16,486 bases of DNA, from assembly GCA_946479835.1 (NCBI GenBank), contig CAMLHD010000015.1:1-16486 (forward strand). The letters run 5' to 3'. The notes below the pieces were generated by a model. The model was not told where the DNA came from. It ran no database searches and saw nothing but the letters and a program-made list of their open reading frames with translations. The stretch comes from an uncultured Candidatus Saccharibacteria bacterium. GTDB taxonomy: Bacteria; Patescibacteria; Saccharimonadia; Saccharimonadales; JACDBH01. A program made the position numbers and the translations under genes. Below are positions 1 to 5,058 of this stretch, piece after piece (positions within the stretch are counted from its first letter, which is position 1; each line of letters starts with the position of its first letter).

Positions 1-1230
1 GCTGGCCAATCTATCGCTCAGTGGTTAGCTAATAACCAGATAGACGGATCGGACTGTTTCGACTATGCGGCAACTCAAAGGTGCGGATATCTTGACGTAC
101 AGTTCACGGAGAATCTGACTCCATACGCCTATGAATTCCGGTATGTAATCGGGGATAGCACCCCAGCGCTTGCTAATTGGCAAGGCGACGGCGTGCTTCC
201 GGTTAGTTTCACGGAAGACGAAAATGGCGGTTCCGTAACGGTAACTTACTATGTTGTCGGACCAGAAAAAGACTACTTCGTAGGCTTCGGCATTCCAAAC
301 ATCTGGGATGGTAACGGTGTAACCGTTCAGGTTGATACCGACTGCGAGGAGCCACAGGGTAGTATAACCATTGTCAAAGATGTTACCGGCACAGACGAAC
401 AGGACTTTGAGTTTGAGTTCGATGCCGGCCAGCGAGGGGGCGGATTCACCCTGGACGATGACGGCGATAACAGCAATAGCCATAGCAATACAGAAGTAAT
501 CAGCCCTCTAGATGCAGGCCAGTATATCATTACCGAGGTCAACATCCCTGACGGTTGGGAGTTAGATGATATAGATTGTGAAGGTGATGAATTGTCAGCA
601 ATAGTAAAAGACGAGGACAACAACAAGGTCACCGTCGATTTGGCCGCCGGAGAGCACATTACCTGCACATTTACTAATGATAAAGACGAGGGTGGTGGCG
701 GTGGGCCAACAAAAGGCCGTATCACCGGCCACAAGGTTGAAGATAAAGATGGAGATCAGCAATGGGATCAAGACGAAGAGGCTCTTCCTGGCTGGACGAT
801 TAACCTATACAGCTGCATGGAATTGCCCAATCTTCTGTCCTTAAATGCTCAAGTTTCTCAAGATCCGACCTGCGATAATGCGACCTTGATCGATACCACA
901 GTCACGGATGAAAACGGTGCGTTCTCCTTCGATAATCTGGATCTGGGCACTTATATGGTTTGCGAAGTCCAGCAGGCCGGCTGGGAGCAAACTTTCCCAT
1001 CTGGCGATGGCTGTCACATCATAGAAGTTAACTCGAGCGAGCCGTGTATAGCTAACTTCGGTAACAAGCAGAAGCCAGGACAAGTACTGGGCGAGGAAAC
1101 ACCTCCTGTACCACAGGTATTAGCAACTACCGGTACGCCGTTATTGCAGGGATTACTGGTGGGCTTGACTATCCTAGGTTTTGCCGGAGCAACCAGCTAC
1201 TTCACCATACGCAAGCAGTACAACTACTAA
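1..1230 (+). CDS. Cell-surface adhesin-like protein, SpaA/SdrD-B repeats, LAXTG-type anchor (5' partial)
   Basis: The reading frame is open from the first base of the window, so the gene starts upstream; the GTG near 193 is internal and not the start. About 409 codons are visible. The first ~118 codons are a beta-rich extracellular segment I do not recognise. Codons at about 358-690 form a prealbumin/SpaA-like domain (it begins GSITIVKDVTG and ends ITCTFTND). A Gly-rich linker (GGGGG) follows, then a SdrD B-like domain at about 715-1065 with an acidic calcium-site-like loop (DKDGDQQWD). The C-terminus has a sorting-type signal: LATTG at 1120-1134, a hydrophobic segment and a short basic tail (RKQYNY). 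LAXTG resembles the class E sortase signal, but no sortase is in the window. Role inferred: wall- or membrane-anchored surface adhesin. An intrinsic terminator follows. Confidence is high for the class, low for the ligand. Confidence 0.85.
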   Translation, partial: AGQSIAQWLANNQIDGSDCFDYAATQRCGYLDVQFTENLTPYAYEFRYVIGDSTPALANWQGDGVLPVSFTEDENGGSVTVTYYVVGPEKDYFVGFGIPNIWDGNGVTVQVDTDCEEPQGSITIVKDVTGTDEQDFEFEFDAGQRGGGFTLDDDGDNSNSHSNTEVISPLDAGQYIITEVNIPDGWELDDIDCEGDELSAIVKDEDNNKVTVDLAAGEHITCTFTNDKDEGGGGGPTKGRITGHKVEDKDGDQQWDQDEEALPGWTINLYSCMELPNLLSLNAQVSQDPTCDNATLIDTTVTDENGAFSFDNLDLGTYMVCEVQQAGWEQTFPSGDGCHIIEVNSSEPCIANFGNKQKPGQVLGEETPPVPQVLATTGTPLLQGLLVGLTILGFAGATSYFTIRKQYNY

Positions 1231-1249
1231 CAAACAAATAAACAAACTT

Positions 1250-1280
1250 AAACCTGCCGCTAAAAACGGCAGGTTTTTTA
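1250..1280 (+). terminator. Intrinsic terminator of surface protein gene
   Basis: Perfect 7-bp GC-rich stem CCTGCCG (1253-1259) / CGGCAGG (1267-1273) with a 7-nt loop, followed by six T residues, 20 nt after the stop codon. Confidence 0.92.
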
Positions 1281-1306
1281 TTACTTATGGTTATATTGCA
1301 ATGTTA

Positions 1307-1335
1307 TTGCTTTTTTTATTAATTTAGTGTATAAT
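1307..1335 (+). promoter_or_regulatory. Sigma70-type promoter for the small secreted protein
   Basis: TTGCTT (1307-1312), 17-nt spacer, TATAAT (1330-1335). Predicted transcription start is about 1342, right at the base of a leader hairpin. It lies just after the upstream terminator, so the downstream gene is transcribed independently. Confidence 0.8.
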
Positions 1336-1342
1336 GTACATA

Positions 1343-1394
1343 AAATGAGCTGTTAAAGGGTACGGCTAAGTGCCCTAATGCCTCATTTAAGGAG
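1343..1394 (+). promoter_or_regulatory. 5'-UTR stem-loop abutting a strong ribosome binding site
   Basis: The leader folds as a nested hairpin: outer stem AAATGAG (1343-1349) / CTCATTT (1382-1388), inner stem AGGGTAC (1357-1363) / GTGCCCT (1370-1376, one G-U pair) with a 6-nt loop. The outer stem starts at the predicted +1 and ends directly before the Shine-Dalgarno AAGGAG (1389-1394), 5 nt before the ATG. It could stabilise the mRNA 5' end or tune ribosome access. The pairing is seen; the function is inferred. Confidence 0.5.
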
Positions 1395-1399
1395 TTAAA

Positions 1400-1996
1400 A
1401 TGAGTATATCTAAGATTTTTGCCAGCGCAATCGCCTTATCTATTGTCATGATAGTTATTGTTCAAGCTGCCCTGACATTGCCAGCAGGCGCAACCGGCGG
1501 TCCGCGCGGACATCGCAAAGTGGTAATCTGCCACGCAACAAACAGTCATCAAAACCCATACACCGTAAACAAGGTTGATAAGTCGTCTATCGACGAGGTC
1601 AACAACCAATACCTTAACGGTCACGGCGATCACAACGGTCCGGTTTGGTATAGCGGTATCGCTGACCACTCCTGGGGCGATATCATCCCGCCATTTACCA
1701 ATGACGCCGGCAACAGCTACCCAGGCCAGAACTGGAATGCAGCCGGCAAGGCCATTTACGAGAATGGCTGCAAATTTAAGGCTCCGGCTGTAACTCCGGA
1801 AACTCCAACCACCCCCGCCCCTGTAAATGGCGGTGGTAACGGCGGCGGTAATGTATTGGCAGCCAGCACTAATACTGCAACTTTGGCTCCTACCGGTGCC
1901 TCTATGCTGCTTAACTTCACTGTCGGCAGCGCCCTGCTTGCCGCAGTCGCAGCTACCATTCGTCCGAGCCTGGTTCAGAAACTGATCAAAAGATAA
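1400..1996 (+). CDS. Small secreted/anchored surface protein with ICHAT...WGDIIPPF domain
   Basis: A 198-aa protein with an ATG start and ideal AAGGAG ribosome site. An N-terminal signal peptide (hydrophobic residues about 7-28, likely cleavage near LPAGATGG) precedes a compact domain at about residues 40-125. Its recognisable pieces are VVICHATNS, NPYTV, GHGDHNGPVW and WGDIIPPF, with Cys44 and Cys124 available for a disulfide. This type of domain recurs in secreted proteins of Actinobacteria and Saccharibacteria, but I know no function for it. A Pro/Thr/Gly-rich linker (128-150) leads to LAPTG (162-166), a hydrophobic segment and a basic tail (VQKLIKR). It therefore shares its anchor type with the upstream adhesin. 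Expressed from its own promoter and terminator. The surface location is well supported; the role is unknown. Confidence 0.85.
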   Translation: MSISKIFASAIALSIVMIVIVQAALTLPAGATGGPRGHRKVVICHATNSHQNPYTVNKVDKSSIDEVNNQYLNGHGDHNGPVWYSGIADHSWGDIIPPFTNDAGNSYPGQNWNAAGKAIYENGCKFKAPAVTPETPTTPAPVNGGGNGGGNVLAASTNTATLAPTGASMLLNFTVGSALLAAVAATIRPSLVQKLIKR

Positions 1997-2003
1997 ACTA
2001 TTT

Positions 2004-2047
2004 AAACGGGCCGAACCTTAGTTAAGTGTTTGGCCCGTTTATTTTTG
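2004..2047 (+). terminator. Intrinsic terminator of small surface protein gene
   Basis: Perfect 9-bp stem AAACGGGCC (2004-2012) / GGCCCGTTT (2032-2040) with a 19-nt loop, then an ATTTTTGG tail. It begins 7 nt after the stop codon. Confidence 0.85.
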
Positions 2048-2057
2048 GTCCTATAAA

Positions 2058-2066
2058 TGCTATAAT
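2058..2066 (+). promoter_or_regulatory. Extended -10 promoter of the tRNA-Gly/tRNA-Arg unit
   Basis: TGC-TATAAT (2058-2066) is an extended -10 element with a perfect TATAAT. There is no good -35 at 16-18 nt, as expected for TGn-type promoters. Predicted start is about 2073. Confidence 0.7.
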
Positions 2067-2073
2067 CACCCCC

Positions 2074-2096
2074 GTTATATGCCTGTGGCATATAAC
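2074..2096 (+). other. Perfect inverted repeat at the 5' end of the tRNA precursor
   Basis: GTTATATGCC (2074-2083) and GGCATATAAC (2087-2096) are exact reverse complements around a 3-nt TGT loop. The repeat begins at the predicted transcription start and is followed by GTTTT. It would cap the tRNA leader with a hairpin; it could be a stability element or a weak attenuator. Confidence 0.6.
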
Positions 2097-2126
2097 GTTT
2101 TCATTTAAAAATAAGACAGCATGTTT

Positions 2127-2201
2127 GCGGGATTCGTATAACGGTTAATATATCAGTTTTCCAAACTGAGGACGGGGTTTCGACTACCCCATCCCGCACC
2201 A
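2127..2201 (+). tRNA. tRNA-Gly(TCC)
   Basis: Acceptor GCGGGAT / ATCCCGC pairs over 7 bp. The anticodon stem TCAGT / ACTGA holds the loop TTTCCAA with anticodon TCC. The T arm is GGGGT-TTCGACT-ACCCC. Discriminator A and CCA are encoded (CCA at 2199-2201). Confidence 0.95.
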
Positions 2202-2468
2202 CGTCAGAATTCGCTCCAACCTTGCCTTAAAATTTTGTAAACTTAATTTCCAAAATTTTTAGCAAGGTCTCGCACGTTTCTTCCTTTTGCTCGCCAAACA
2301 TTACATTGGTTTGGCTCGCAGATAATAAAGTTTTCCAAACCAAGGAGGTGATTCATTCACCTCGACTGTTTGGAAAACTTAAAGGAGCCGGCTTGGTAAG
2401 ATAAGTAATGTTGCCGAGCAAATTTATTTTGTCGGCGGCATGGTTATCTTACCTTTACACGGCGACGT
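2202..2468 (+). other. Highly structured spacer between tRNA-Gly and tRNA-Arg (four hairpins), candidate ncRNA
   Basis: No credible coding sequence. Four consecutive hairpins on the + strand. A, 2220-2267: CCTTGC/GCAAGG plus AAAATTTTG/CAAAATTTT. B, 2288-2320: TGC/GCA plus GCCAAAC/GTTTGGC. C, 2328-2380: a perfect 13-bp stem starting AAGTTTTCC and ending GGAAAACTT, topped by GAGGTGA/TCACCTC. D, 2395-2453: GGTAAGATAA/TTATCTTACC plus ATGTTGCCGA/TCGGCGGCAT (two G-U pairs). No terminator separates tRNA-Gly from tRNA-Arg, so the spacer is probably cotranscribed and released by tRNA processing. I do not recognise tmRNA, RNase P RNA, SRP RNA or a group I intron here. Function unknown. Confidence 0.5.
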
Positions 2469-2544
2469 GCCCTGGTAGCTCAGTGGATAGAGCAGGAGAC
2501 TTCTAAGCTCAAGGTCGTAGGTTCGAATCCTACCCGGGGCGCCA
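2469..2544 (+). tRNA. tRNA-Arg(TCT)
   Basis: Acceptor GCCCTGG / CCGGGGC (one U-G pair), D arm GCTC/GAGC, T arm GTAGG-TTCGAAT-CCTAC, discriminator G and encoded CCA (2542-2544). The anticodon loop is CTTCTAA, anticodon TCT. The anticodon stem GGAGA / GCTCA has only three Watson-Crick pairs, with G-A and A-G oppositions at its two ends. Confidence 0.9.
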
Positions 2545-2580
2545 ATGAAAGAGTCCGGTCATAGACCGGGCTTTTTCATT
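2545..2580 (+). terminator. Intrinsic terminator after tRNA-Arg
   Basis: Stem AGTCCGGTC / GACCGGGCT (one wobble) with a 3-nt ATA loop, extended by flanking AATGAAA / TTTCATT, with a 5-T run after the GC stem. It follows the CCA end directly. The A- and T-rich flanks suggest it could work in both directions. Confidence 0.85.
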
Positions 2581-2588
2581 GATTCTCT

Positions 2589-2760
2589 GGTGGAATCGGC
2601 TCTACGACTCGGCAGCTTTAGCTGACGAAAGTCGTAGGTTCGGCGAAGCGAGCGAAACAAAAATGCACTTGTATATTTTTGTGAGCGAGCGAAGGAGCCG
2701 CGAATGCGGCGATATCCTACCTAAGCTGGAGAAGGCCGAAAGCCGCTATCCTATTCCGCC
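2589..2760 (+). other. Structured non-coding element with a split tRNA-Arg T arm
   Basis: Non-coding region between the tRNA-Arg terminator and the next promoter. The ends pair: GGTGGAAT (2589-2596) / ATTCCGCC (2753-2760), then CGGCT (2597-2601) / AGCCG (2741-2745). Inside lie CTACGACT (2602-2609) / AGTCGTAG (2630-2637) with nested CAGC/GCTG, ACAAAAAT (2657-2664) / ATTTTTGT (2675-2682), and GCCGC/GCGGC (2697-2710). GTCGTAGGTTCG (2631-2642) and ATCCTACC (2714-2721) are identical to the two halves of the tRNA-Arg T arm (2514-2525 and 2527-2534), here separated by 71 nt that contain the direct repeat GCGAGCGAA (2648-2656 and 2685-2693). It may be a degenerate tRNA copy with an insertion, or a tRNA-mimicking ncRNA. 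The open frame across it looks spurious. Confidence 0.4.
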
Positions 2761-2761
2761 A

Positions 2762-2789
2762 TTGATGATCAGCTATTTAGTTGTATAGT
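2762..2789 (+). promoter_or_regulatory. Promoter of a probably leaderless membrane-protein gene
   Basis: TTGATG (2762-2767), 16-nt spacer, TATAGT (2784-2789). The -10 box ends 6 nt before the ATG at 2796, so transcription should start at or next to the start codon. Confidence 0.6.
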
Positions 2790-2795
2790 GAGCTT

Positions 2796-3203
2796 ATGAA
2801 ACGGCGTCTAATCATATTTTCTATACTGTCGCTCGCGCTTGGTATAGTTATAACTTCGCTTTTTACGGCACAGATGACCTGGAATGACTATGGGGACTGC
2901 GCAAGTTCGCAAAATCAAACTTTGCCGCCAAGCATCAGGCGGGTTGATTGCGCCGGACTCGCATATGGATTTCCCTTCAGGTTCGTCCAATCAAAGCCTA
3001 GCCTGGATATCAGCTTCCTGGGCGAACCAAACACCGTACCCGTTTTATTAGGCGTAAATGCCACTACAAAGATTAATTTTGGCTATCTGGCATTGAATCT
3101 GATAATTTGGAGCGCACTCAGCGGAGCAGTCATCGGCGCAATCGCTTATAAAGTTTCACGCCCTAAAGATCTAAAAGAAGTTTCCGTAGAATCCCGTAAG
3201 TAA
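2796..3203 (+). CDS. Small membrane protein of unknown function
   Basis: A 135-aa protein. I chose the ATG at 2796 (MKRRLII) over an upstream TTG at 2781 because the TTG overlaps the -10 box. There is a basic N-terminus, a first membrane segment (about residues 5-25), an extracytoplasmic region of about 75 residues with two cysteines, and a second membrane segment (about 95-120, FGYLALNLIIWSALSGAVIG) followed by a basic/acidic cytoplasmic tail. The N-in/C-in topology is inferred from flanking charges. I do not recognise a family. No Shine-Dalgarno is visible, in line with a leaderless mRNA. Confidence 0.75.
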   Translation: MKRRLIIFSILSLALGIVITSLFTAQMTWNDYGDCASSQNQTLPPSIRRVDCAGLAYGFPFRFVQSKPSLDISFLGEPNTVPVLLGVNATTKINFGYLALNLIIWSALSGAVIGAIAYKVSRPKDLKEVSVESRK

Positions 3204-3210
3204 AGCAACA

Positions 3211-3239
3211 TTTACTTTTAATATTTTTATGTTTAAATA
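3211..3239 (+). promoter_or_regulatory. Possible promoter of the metallopeptidase-like gene
   Basis: TTTACT (3211-3216), 17-nt spacer, TAAATA (3234-3239), 7 nt before the GTG start. This would again give a leaderless mRNA. The surrounding DNA is AT-rich, so the boxes are less certain than elsewhere. Confidence 0.4.
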
Positions 3240-3246
3240 TTAATAA

Positions 3247-4077
3247 GTGAAGAAGGTATTCAGAAGAATCGCCGTTGCCGGCAGCCTCGCCATACCTAGT
3301 GGTGCTGGTTATGAGTCGAGTCCTTTTGAGGAGGCAGCACATATACTTCAAGATCATTGCAGAGCAGCCGCGGCAGAGTTTTTGGGCGCTAGCATGATGG
3401 GAGCCATTGAAATCGATATCAGCCTAGCCGGAACGGCAGATCGCCCCACGCACCGGGAGAATAACCAAAAAGTTGAAGAGCCTTCAGACCTTAGCGGTTT
3501 TCCGACTGTAGATGAATTCATAAGCAATGAGGTTGAGCATTTGCAATCGGTCGAACTGCCTGAAAGCGGCATTGATATAGATCTATCGAGCGATGAACCT
3601 TGGGAATTGGATCCCGCCGCTATTGATAGAGCTTTTGGTCATGCGCTTGCTTATAGGGACAGTTCTAACCTATTGCGCGACCAGGCTTATGAGTGCAATT
3701 ATCAAGATATTTTTAACAATGGATCTCTCGATGATACCGGATTTGATGTTTACGTTTTTGGCGCAGGTGATTTATGTCTTGGCCAAGACCGCGTTGTTCC
3801 TAGGGGGCAGGATTTCTGCACGGCTGGCGGCAGGTACAGAGGCAGATCAAATAGAATTTTAATTACTCCGGGGGGCTCAACTCGGCATGATGTTGAGATG
3901 AGCGCTTCTTCAATTTTGTCTCACGAATTGTTTGGGCATGGCGCAGCAGACGCATTGGGCGTTAATCCGGATGAAGCTAAGCAAAGGGAATTCATTGCTT
4001 ACGAAATTCAGGGCTTCGCGACTGAACACATAAGACAAACTGAAGATTCGTTGCTGAGACTTGAAAAAAATGAATAA
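3247..4077 (+). CDS. Secreted metallopeptidase-like protein with HELFGH motif
   Basis: A 276-aa protein with a GTG start; an in-frame TAA lies directly upstream, so no longer form exists. The N-terminus (KKVFRRIAVAGSLAIPSGAG) resembles a short or weak signal peptide. After an acidic middle region, the C-terminal half reads like a zinc peptidase or toxin-type catalytic domain. It has the motif SHELFGHGAADALG around residues 225-238 and an acidic stretch REFIAYEIQGF at about 247-257 that could give a third metal ligand. The motif is HExxxH, one residue longer than the usual HExxH, so activity is uncertain. Four cysteines (38, 150, 177, 191) suggest an exported protein. No immunity-like neighbour is obvious, although the upstream small membrane protein is only 43 nt away. 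Function is inferred only from the motif. Confidence 0.7.
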   Translation: MKKVFRRIAVAGSLAIPSGAGYESSPFEEAAHILQDHCRAAAAEFLGASMMGAIEIDISLAGTADRPTHRENNQKVEEPSDLSGFPTVDEFISNEVEHLQSVELPESGIDIDLSSDEPWELDPAAIDRAFGHALAYRDSSNLLRDQAYECNYQDIFNNGSLDDTGFDVYVFGAGDLCLGQDRVVPRGQDFCTAGGRYRGRSNRILITPGGSTRHDVEMSASSILSHELFGHGAADALGVNPDEAKQREFIAYEIQGFATEHIRQTEDSLLRLEKNE

Positions 4078-4089
4078 AAACACTATAAT
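4061..4089 (+). promoter_or_regulatory. Promoter of tRNA-His, -35 inside the preceding gene
   Basis: TTGAAA (4061-4066), 17-nt spacer, TATAAT (4084-4089). The -35 box lies within the last codons of the metallopeptidase-like gene. Confidence 0.85.
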
Positions 4090-4120
4090 TACCCCTGTTT
4101 TGTGACACCGCAAAGCATAA

Positions 4121-4198
4121 GGCGGAAGTAGCTCAGTTGGTTAGAGCGTCTGTTTGTGGCACAGAAGGTCGAGGGTTCAATTCCCTTCTTTCGCCCCA
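4121..4198 (+). tRNA. tRNA-His(GTG) with encoded G-1
   Basis: Acceptor GCGGAAG / CTTTCGC, D arm GCTC/GAGC, anticodon stem TCTGT/ACAGA with loop TTGTGGC (anticodon GTG), T arm GAGGG-TTCAATT-CCCTT. Discriminator C73 and CCA (4196-4198) are encoded. The extra G at 4121 opposite C73 is the G-1 identity base typical of bacterial tRNA-His. Confidence 0.95.
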
Positions 4199-4231
4199 TA
4201 AAATGCGCTGGCTTGGTCCAGCGTATTTTTT
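4199..4231 (+). terminator. Intrinsic terminator after tRNA-His
   Basis: Stem ATGCGCTGG (4203-4211) / CCAGCGTAT (4218-4226, one G-U pair) with a 6-nt loop and a T tract. It starts directly after the CCA end. Confidence 0.88.
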
Positions 4232-4248
4232 ATGTTGACAGCCAGGTC

Positions 4249-4254
4249 TATAAT
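4249..4254 (+). promoter_or_regulatory. -10 box for the HD-domain gene
   Basis: A perfect TATAAT gives a predicted start near 4261 and a leader of about 28 nt. A TTGACA lies at 4235-4240 but only 8 nt away, too close to act as its -35, so the upstream half of this promoter is unclear. Confidence 0.5.
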
Positions 4255-4288
4255 TAATGTCAAAGAAATTAAACACAACACGTAAGTC

Positions 4289-5014
4289 ATGCATCAGCAA
4301 ATAGAAACCGGTGATTTTAATCAAGACATCCCTGCTTTTGACGGCGACCCGCTAGTTATGGAGGCGGATCAATTTGCAGCCCAATACAACGTGCCTCCGG
4401 AAATAACCGAGCCGACATACGAATTGCTTCACAAGTTGGAGGAGTTCGATCACCAGACCGCCGTAGAAAGTGTTCAGGCTCTGCCTTTGGCTCTGACAGC
4501 GGGTGAGGTCATGGCTGATTTTTACCCTGGTGCTGCTGTGAATTTTCCGGGTATATGGGCAGCTGAGCTGTTGCACGACGTGGGAAAAATTGAAGTAGGT
4601 CACGAACTGATAGATAAAAGCAACGAAGGCCAGGCATGGGATCCGGACGACGTTGAAAAAATGAAGCACCATCCCGAAGCCGGGGGCGCCATGGTCCGTG
4701 GGGCCGGCTTGCCGGAAATTGTCGCAAGGCCGGTCGAAGAACACCATCACAAGCAAATTAGCAGCGCTACTTATGGACCCAATGCCGAGCTAACCAACGA
4801 GGAACGTATAGTACGTGACTGCGTAGCAGTGGCTGATTTCGCGGATGCGATGCTAACCCGCACGAATACCCGCAACCGCGATATGAGCGCCGAGGAAAGA
4901 CAGCGGGCAATCCGGGAAGATATCGGATTAGTAGTGGACGATTATAGCGATGCTGACCGCTTGGCGGACGCTATCTATCAAAGATTTATGAGCCAGCTTG
5001 GACTGGCGGCCTAG
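4289..5014 (+). CDS. HD-domain phosphohydrolase (HD-GYP-like, GYP motif absent)
   Basis: A 241-aa cytoplasmic protein. The metal-site signature is laid out as in HD/HD-GYP hydrolases: His55 (FDHQTAVES), the HD pair at 96-97 (LLHDVGKI), HH at 127-128 (KHHPEAGG), EEHHHK at 150-155 and the closing acidic residue in VADFADAML (D183/D186). The HHExxDGxGYP stretch of true cyclic-di-GMP phosphodiesterases is replaced, so the substrate is probably not c-di-GMP; a nucleotide or phosphoester is likely but unassigned. There is no sensor or membrane domain. The start codon lacks a clear Shine-Dalgarno (only TAAG nearby). Single-gene transcription unit between tRNA-His and the PspC gene. Confidence 0.8.
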   Translation: MHQQIETGDFNQDIPAFDGDPLVMEADQFAAQYNVPPEITEPTYELLHKLEEFDHQTAVESVQALPLALTAGEVMADFYPGAAVNFPGIWAAELLHDVGKIEVGHELIDKSNEGQAWDPDDVEKMKHHPEAGGAMVRGAGLPEIVARPVEEHHHKQISSATYGPNAELTNEERIVRDCVAVADFADAMLTRTNTRNRDMSAEERQRAIREDIGLVVDDYSDADRLADAIYQRFMSQLGLAA

Positions 5015-5046
5015 CCCTTCGATTTTTAGCGATTTCAAAACAGGCG

Positions 5047-5052
5047 TATAGT
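5047..5052 (+). promoter_or_regulatory. -10 box of leaderless PspC-domain gene
   Basis: TATAGT ends 6 nt before the ATG at 5059. The arrangement TATAGT-N-AGCT-N-ATG is the same as in front of the gene at 2796. No convincing -35 is seen. Confidence 0.5.
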
Positions 5053-5058
5053 TAGCTC

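Noticed and set aside
193..1230. GTG at 193 as the start of the adhesin gene
   Set aside because: The same frame is open to the window edge with sensible extracellular sequence and there is no ribosome site at 193.
2288..2380. Integron attC-like sites from the CCAAAC/GTTTGG repeats
   Set aside because: The core does not fit RYYYAAC/GTTRRRY (T in place of R), and no integrase or cassette array is present.
2202..2468. tmRNA, RNase P RNA, SRP RNA or group I intron in the tRNA spacer
   Set aside because: None of their conserved core sequences is present, and both tRNAs are uninterrupted.
2579..2788. 69-codon open frame across the structured element
   Set aside because: ATT/ATG-poor start context, no ribosome site, low-complexity peptide, overlap with inverted repeats and the next gene's promoter.
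4235..4254. TTGACA and TATAAT read as one promoter
   Set aside because: The spacer is only 8 nt, far below the 16-18 nt needed; only the -10 was kept.
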